From positions 1-64,000 of the forward strand of contig NZ_JOEA01000002.1 in assembly GCF_000719115.1 (NCBI RefSeq): 64,000 nt of DNA. Reading direction: 5' to 3'. A program made the translations under genes and the position numbers. Of this stretch, positions 60,359-64,000 are shown piece by piece. Position 1 is the first letter of the stretch. Each line of letters begins with the position of its first letter. The notes under the pieces were generated by a model. That model saw only the letters and a list, made by a program, of their open reading frames with translations, was not told the DNA's origin and did no database searches. The stretch comes from Lentzea albidocapillata. Lineage in GTDB: Bacteria > Actinomycetota > Actinomycetes > Mycobacteriales > Pseudonocardiaceae.

Positions 60359-60724
60359 CTATAGGGAGGGTGGATCGACGTAGTAGAACCGCCGGTTGCA
60401 CAACAGCAGTCCCTCGTCCGACAGGGTCACCACGTCGGCGAACTCGGACGGGGTGCGGCACTCCGCCTCCGGAGGCGGGGTGTAGCGGCCCACGACGACC
60501 ACGGTGTCCTTGCCTGCCACGACTTTGTGGATGTGGTGCCGGCCCCGCATGGCGGGGATGGTGGTCAGCAGCCGGACGGTGTGGTCGCGGCCGTGTCCCG
60601 GTGGCGCGTCGCGGCGTTTGAGCTGCATGTCCGGGTGCAGCAGCGAGGCGTACCCGTCCAGATCCCCCATGTCGAGGTACTCGTAGGAGAGGCGGACGTG
60701 GTCGAGGCCTGCGGCGGTGCTCAT
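60359..60724 (-). CDS. SnoaL/NTF2-like fold protein
   Basis: 121 residues of a cone-shaped alpha+beta barrel: DHVRLSYEYLDMGDLDGYAS, then LHPDMQLKRRDAPPG and VVAGKDTVVVVGRYTPPPEA, ending CNRRFYYVD. Members act as cyclases, hydrolases or small-molecule binders in secondary metabolism; no catalytic residues can be assigned here. GAGGAGA before the ATG. It lies upstream of the mutase operon on the same strand and next to the divergent SARP gene, so it is probably the first gene of the operon. Confidence 0.78.
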   Translation of the reverse strand: MSTAAGLDHVRLSYEYLDMGDLDGYASLLHPDMQLKRRDAPPGHGRDHTVRLLTTIPAMRGRHHIHKVVAGKDTVVVVGRYTPPPEAECRTPSEFADVVTLSDEGLLLCNRRFYYVDPPSL

Positions 60725-60867
60725 GGCGGTTCTCCTCACGCGATGAACGACAACGGTCCCGCCGTCGGGCAACCTGCCGATATCTCCACGCTATCGCCGG
60801 GTTGTACTTCTTCGTGACCGTCTGCTTACCTCGGGGAATCGCAGACCGGGAAGGGTGGCCGCGCGCT

Positions 60868-63702
60868 ATGGCTCCAGGGAGGTTCCGGGTTCTCGGCCCG
60901 GTGGAGGTCGACGGTCCCGGCACCGCGGCGCGGATCCCACCCGGCAGGCAGCAGGTGATCCTCGGGCTGCTGCTCGTGGAGGCCAACCGGATGGTGAGCA
61001 CCGAGACGCTGGTCGACGCCCTGTGGCAGGAGAGTCCCCCGGACACCGCCCGCACGCAGGTGCAGATCTGCGTCTCCCGGCTGCGCCGCTCCCTGGCCGG
61101 GGCGGGCATGTCCGCGGTCATCGACACCCGTCCGCCGGGCTACGAGCTGCGGCTCAACGGGGACACGCTGGACCTCGCCGACTTCCTCGCCCGCACCGCC
61201 GAGGCCCGCGTGCTGGTCAAGGAGGGCCGCACCGCCGAGGCGGCCGCACTTCTGCGGGAGGCCGCGGCGCTGTGGCGCGGGCCGTGCCTGGGCGGGGCCC
61301 CCAACCGGTCGCTGCACACCCGTGCGCTGCGGCTGGACGAGGACCGGCTCACCTGCGTCGAGGACCACCTGGAACTGGAGCTGGAACTGGGCCAGCACCA
61401 CCGGCTCGTCGGGGAGGTCACGCGCCTGGTCCACGAGCACCCGTTGCGGGAGCGTCCGCGCGCCCTGCTGATGATCGCGCTGCACCGCTCCGGCAGGCAG
61501 GCCGAGGCCCTCGACGTCTACCGCGCCGGTCGTACCCAGCTGATCGAGGAGCTGGGGCTGGAGCCGGGGGAACGGTTACGTGGGCTGGAGGCGGCGATCC
61601 TGGCCGGCGAGGTCCCGGCCCAGCCCCGTGCCGACACCGTGGCGCCCGCGCCGCGGGGTTCCGACCCCACGCGACCGGCGCGGCCACGGCAGCTGCCCGC
61701 CGACACCGCCGACTTCGTCGGCGACGAGGAGATGTTGCGCGGCGCGGAGTCCGTGCTCGTCGGGGCCGCCGCGCGCACGGCCGTGGGGGTTGTGGTGATC
61801 ACGGGGCGTCCCGGCGTCGGCAAGAGCACGGTGGCCGCCCACCTCGCGCACCGGGTGGCGCACGAGCACTTCCCCGACGGGCAGCTCTACTGCGACCTGC
61901 ACGGCACCGACCAACCGTCTGTTGTGGACGATGTGCTCGGCCGTTTCCTGCTGGCCCTGGGGATCCCCGGGCCCGTGATCCCCGACGGCCTCGACGCCCG
62001 GCTGGAGATGTACCGGACGCTGCTGGCCGACCGGCGGGTGCTGGTCGTGCTGGACGACGCGGCCACCGAGGGGCAGGTCCTGCCATTGCTGCCGGGCAGC
62101 AGCACGTGTGCGGTGGTGGTGACCAGCCGGTCGCGGCTGACCGGTCTTCCCGGTGCCCGCCAGGTCGAGCTGGACGTCCTCGACGCCGGACAGTCGCTGC
62201 GGCTGCTCGGCCTGGTCGTCGGGGAACACCGGGTGGCCCGCGAGCCCGAGGCCGCCGCGGCACTGGTGCGCACCGTCGGCGGACTGCCGCTGGCGTTGCG
62301 GATCATCGCCGCCCGGCTGGCCGCTCGTCCACATTGGACGCTCGCGTCGATGGTGCTCCGGCTCGCGAGCGAGCGGCACCGGCTCGACGAGCTCGCCCAC
62401 GGCGAGCTGACCATCCGCGCCAGCCTCGGGCTGACCCACGACGGCCTCGACCGCCGGTCCCGGTTGTTGTTCGGGCTGCTGAGCCTGACCGACGGGCCCG
62501 TCGTCCCCGGCTGGGTCGCGGGCGCGGTCCTCGACGACGACCGGCCGTTCCCGTCGGACCTGCTCGAACCACTGGTCGACGTGCAGGTGCTCGACGTGGT
62601 CTCGGTCGAGCCGACAGGCGAGTTCCGCTACCGCTACCAGGACATCCTGCGCCTGTTCGCCAGGGAGAAGGCGGAGCAGGAGATCCCCGCCGCCGACCGT
62701 GCCGCCGCGGTGTCCCGTCTGCTCGGCGGGTGGCTCGCACTGGCCGAGCAGGCGCACCGGAGCGTCTACGGCGGTGACTACACCGTTCTGCACGGAACCG
62801 CGCCGCGCTGGCGGCCCCCGGCCGGCCCCGGTGACCCCTTGGAGTGGATGGACGGCGAGCTGGAGAACCTGTGCGCGGCCATCCACCAGGCGGCCGCCGC
62901 CGGTCTGGACGAGCTGTGCTGGGACCTGGCGGTCACCTCGGTCACCCTGTTCGAGTCGCGCGGCTACCTCGACGACTGGGAGCGGACCCACGCCGAGGCC
63001 CTGGCCGCCGTCCGCGCGGCAGGCAACACCCGCGGCACCGCGGCGGTCCTGAGTTCGCTGGGCACCCTCCACATCAACCGCGGCCGCCTCGACTCCTCCC
63101 GAGGCGCCCTGCTCCCGGCCGCGGAGCTGTTCGAGGAGCTGGGCGACGTCCACGGCCTGGCCCTGTGCCACCGCGACCTGGCACTGATCGCCCGCAACAC
63201 CGGCGACGACACCACCGCCCTGAGCCTGTACGACCGCTCCCTCTCCGGCTTCACCGAGGTCGACGACATCGTGGGCCGCGCGATCGTCCTCACCCAGCGT
63301 GCCCTCATCCTGGCCACGAACGGCGAGATGGCCCAGGCCCGCACCGATCTCGCCGAGGCGATGGCGGTCCACGAGTCCGTCGGCTACACCGGAGGCGCCG
63401 CCCGCACGCTCAACCGAATCGGCCAGGTCCAGGCCATGGCGGGCGAACACACCGCCGCCACCACGACCATGCGCCGCGTCCTGGACATGGTGCGCGACAC
63501 CCGCGACGTCATCGGCGAAGGCCAGCTCCTGCGCAACCTGGGCCAGGTGAGCGCCGCCGCCGGTCGTTACGCCGAAGCCCGCACCTATCTCGAGCAGGCG
63601 CTCTCCATTCGGGAACGGATACTGGACCGCACCGCCGCGACCACGATCCGCGCCGAACTGGCGGCCCTGCCCGGACAGGAGGCCCTGGTCCCGACCGGCT
63701 GA
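60868..63702 (+). CDS. SARP-type pathway regulator (DNA-binding/BTAD/NB-ARC/TPR)
   Basis: 944 residues. N-terminal OmpR-like winged helix (FRVLGPVEVDGPGTAARIPP, LVDALWQESPPDTARTQVQI), BTAD (about 95-245; DLADFLARTAEARVLVKEGR, ALLMIALHRSGRQAEALDVY). NB-ARC (about 270-560) with Walker A ITGRPGVGKSTVAAH, Walker B VLVVLDDAAT and GLPLALRIIAARL. TPR region to the end. SARPs activate antibiotic clusters. Leu in GERLRGLE is a TTA codon (61576-61578), a hallmark of bldA-controlled pathway activators. Divergent from the mutase operon, converging with the thioesterase gene. The ATG at 60868 is preferred over the earlier in-frame ATG at 60802. Confidence 0.92.
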   Translation: MAPGRFRVLGPVEVDGPGTAARIPPGRQQVILGLLLVEANRMVSTETLVDALWQESPPDTARTQVQICVSRLRRSLAGAGMSAVIDTRPPGYELRLNGDTLDLADFLARTAEARVLVKEGRTAEAAALLREAAALWRGPCLGGAPNRSLHTRALRLDEDRLTCVEDHLELELELGQHHRLVGEVTRLVHEHPLRERPRALLMIALHRSGRQAEALDVYRAGRTQLIEELGLEPGERLRGLEAAILAGEVPAQPRADTVAPAPRGSDPTRPARPRQLPADTADFVGDEEMLRGAESVLVGAAARTAVGVVVITGRPGVGKSTVAAHLAHRVAHEHFPDGQLYCDLHGTDQPSVVDDVLGRFLLALGIPGPVIPDGLDARLEMYRTLLADRRVLVVLDDAATEGQVLPLLPGSSTCAVVVTSRSRLTGLPGARQVELDVLDAGQSLRLLGLVVGEHRVAREPEAAAALVRTVGGLPLALRIIAARLAARPHWTLASMVLRLASERHRLDELAHGELTIRASLGLTHDGLDRRSRLLFGLLSLTDGPVVPGWVAGAVLDDDRPFPSDLLEPLVDVQVLDVVSVEPTGEFRYRYQDILRLFAREKAEQEIPAADRAAAVSRLLGGWLALAEQAHRSVYGGDYTVLHGTAPRWRPPAGPGDPLEWMDGELENLCAAIHQAAAAGLDELCWDLAVTSVTLFESRGYLDDWERTHAEALAAVRAAGNTRGTAAVLSSLGTLHINRGRLDSSRGALLPAAELFEELGDVHGLALCHRDLALIARNTGDDTTALSLYDRSLSGFTEVDDIVGRAIVLTQRALILATNGEMAQARTDLAEAMAVHESVGYTGGAARTLNRIGQVQAMAGEHTAATTTMRRVLDMVRDTRDVIGEGQLLRNLGQVSAAAGRYAEARTYLEQALSIRERILDRTAATTIRAELAALPGQEALVPTG

Positions 63703-63724
63703 CCGTCGGTGCGGGTTGGCCGGA

Positions 63725-64000
63725 TCACGAGACCCCGGCGGGGACGGACTCCAACGCCGGGATGAACCGGGGCAGCGACCGCCACACCTCCTCGGTGTAG
63801 AAGTGCCCGCCCGGCAACTCCACGTGCCGGTACTCGCCGCCCGCCAGCGCCCGCCACTGCGCCGCCGTGTCCGCGACGATCACGTCGTCGCCGGCCCCCG
63901 TCAGCACCTGCAGCGGCACACCGACCCTGGTCCCGTCCGTGTAGGCGAACGTGTCCCGGACGCGGATGTCGGCCCGCATCAGCTCCAGCGCCATCTCCCG
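63725..64000 (-). CDS. Type II thioesterase (RifR/TesA type), C-terminal part
   Basis: The frame runs off the right edge; about 92 C-terminal residues are seen. Typical features: MALELMRADIRVRDTFAY, the acid Asp in QVLTGAGDDVI and the catalytic His in ELPGGHFYTEEVW. Type II thioesterases clear misloaded carrier proteins in nonribosomal peptide or polyketide assembly lines. Its presence says that a biosynthetic cluster continues to the right. The nucleophile Ser lies outside the window. Confidence 0.87.
   Translation of the reverse strand, partial: REMALELMRADIRVRDTFAYTDGTRVGVPLQVLTGAGDDVIVADTAAQWRALAGGEYRHVELPGGHFYTEEVWRSLPRFIPALESVPAGVS

Noticed and set aside
1..64000. CRISPR arrays, tRNA/rRNA genes, insertion sequences, integrase or attachment sites
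   Set aside because: No regularly spaced repeats, no tRNA-like fold, no transposase or integrase motifs found by reading both strands.

Overview
The window is GC-rich actinobacterial chromosome. The sugar-degradation genes, TTA-containing regulators, DUF5753 proteins and a biosynthetic cluster edge point to a filamentous actinomycete, most likely of the Pseudonocardiaceae (Lentzea/Saccharothrix-like). That placement is inference; no rRNA or tRNA gene is visible. There is no CRISPR array, transposase or phage module.

Layout. 1-0.6 kb: tail of a SulP anion transporter. 0.9-11 kb: arabinan locus with three secreted GH43 enzymes (one with CBM13, one with CBM42), an oligosaccharide ABC importer without its own ATPase, intracellular GH51 arabinofuranosidase and a LacI regulator. 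11-25.3 kb: pectin side-chain and rhamnogalacturonan-I (RG-I) block with GH2 galactosidase, GH43, PL9, PL11, PL26 and DUF2264 proteins and a second LacI regulator. 25.4-32.4 kb: an accessory island interrupting the pectin locus. It holds two truncated genes meeting tail to tail (Imm1 and a HAD phosphatase), an isochorismatase, an HTH regulator, the amcB/amcA radical-SAM triceptide pair, an APH-fold kinase, small genes and two XRE-DUF5753 regulators. 32.5-48.4 kb: the pectin/plant-polymer block resumes with GH5-CBM, GH43, an LplABC-type importer, a 2-hydroxyacid dehydrogenase, LacI no. 3, a PETase/cutinase-like hydrolase with CBM13, a GH53 relic, CE12 esterase, an alpha/beta hydrolase, CBM13-GH43, an acetyltransferase and GH16. 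48.7-56.2 kb: regulators (XRE, two NB-ARC STAND proteins), secreted small proteins and a very small secreted peptide gene. 56.3-64 kb: the edge of a probable nonribosomal peptide cluster with glutamate mutase E and B12 subunits, an AsnA/AsnRS-like ligase, a glutamate-synthase-like FMN protein, a SnoaL-like protein, a SARP regulator and a type II thioesterase running off the end.

How it works together. Secreted GH43/PL/CE/GH2 enzymes would strip arabinan, galactan and acetyl groups and cut the RG-I backbone. Two binding-protein importers bring the fragments in and cytosolic enzymes finish them. Palindromic LacI-type operators link the promoters: an AAAACGGTTAC-type motif occurs at lacI no. 2, PL26, DUF2264 and the LplABC importer, and a TTGCnGCGCTGCAA-type motif occurs at the arabinan importer and at two lacI genes.

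The most novel parts are the compact triceptide cluster (53-residue precursor with three Trp-x-basic motifs exactly seven residues apart, followed by a kinase), the glutamate-mutase/AsnA/GltS-like operon beside the SARP gene, the PETase-like enzyme with a lectin domain, and the peptide gene between the two STAND regulators. Statements about function are family-based inference unless the text says a motif is visible.
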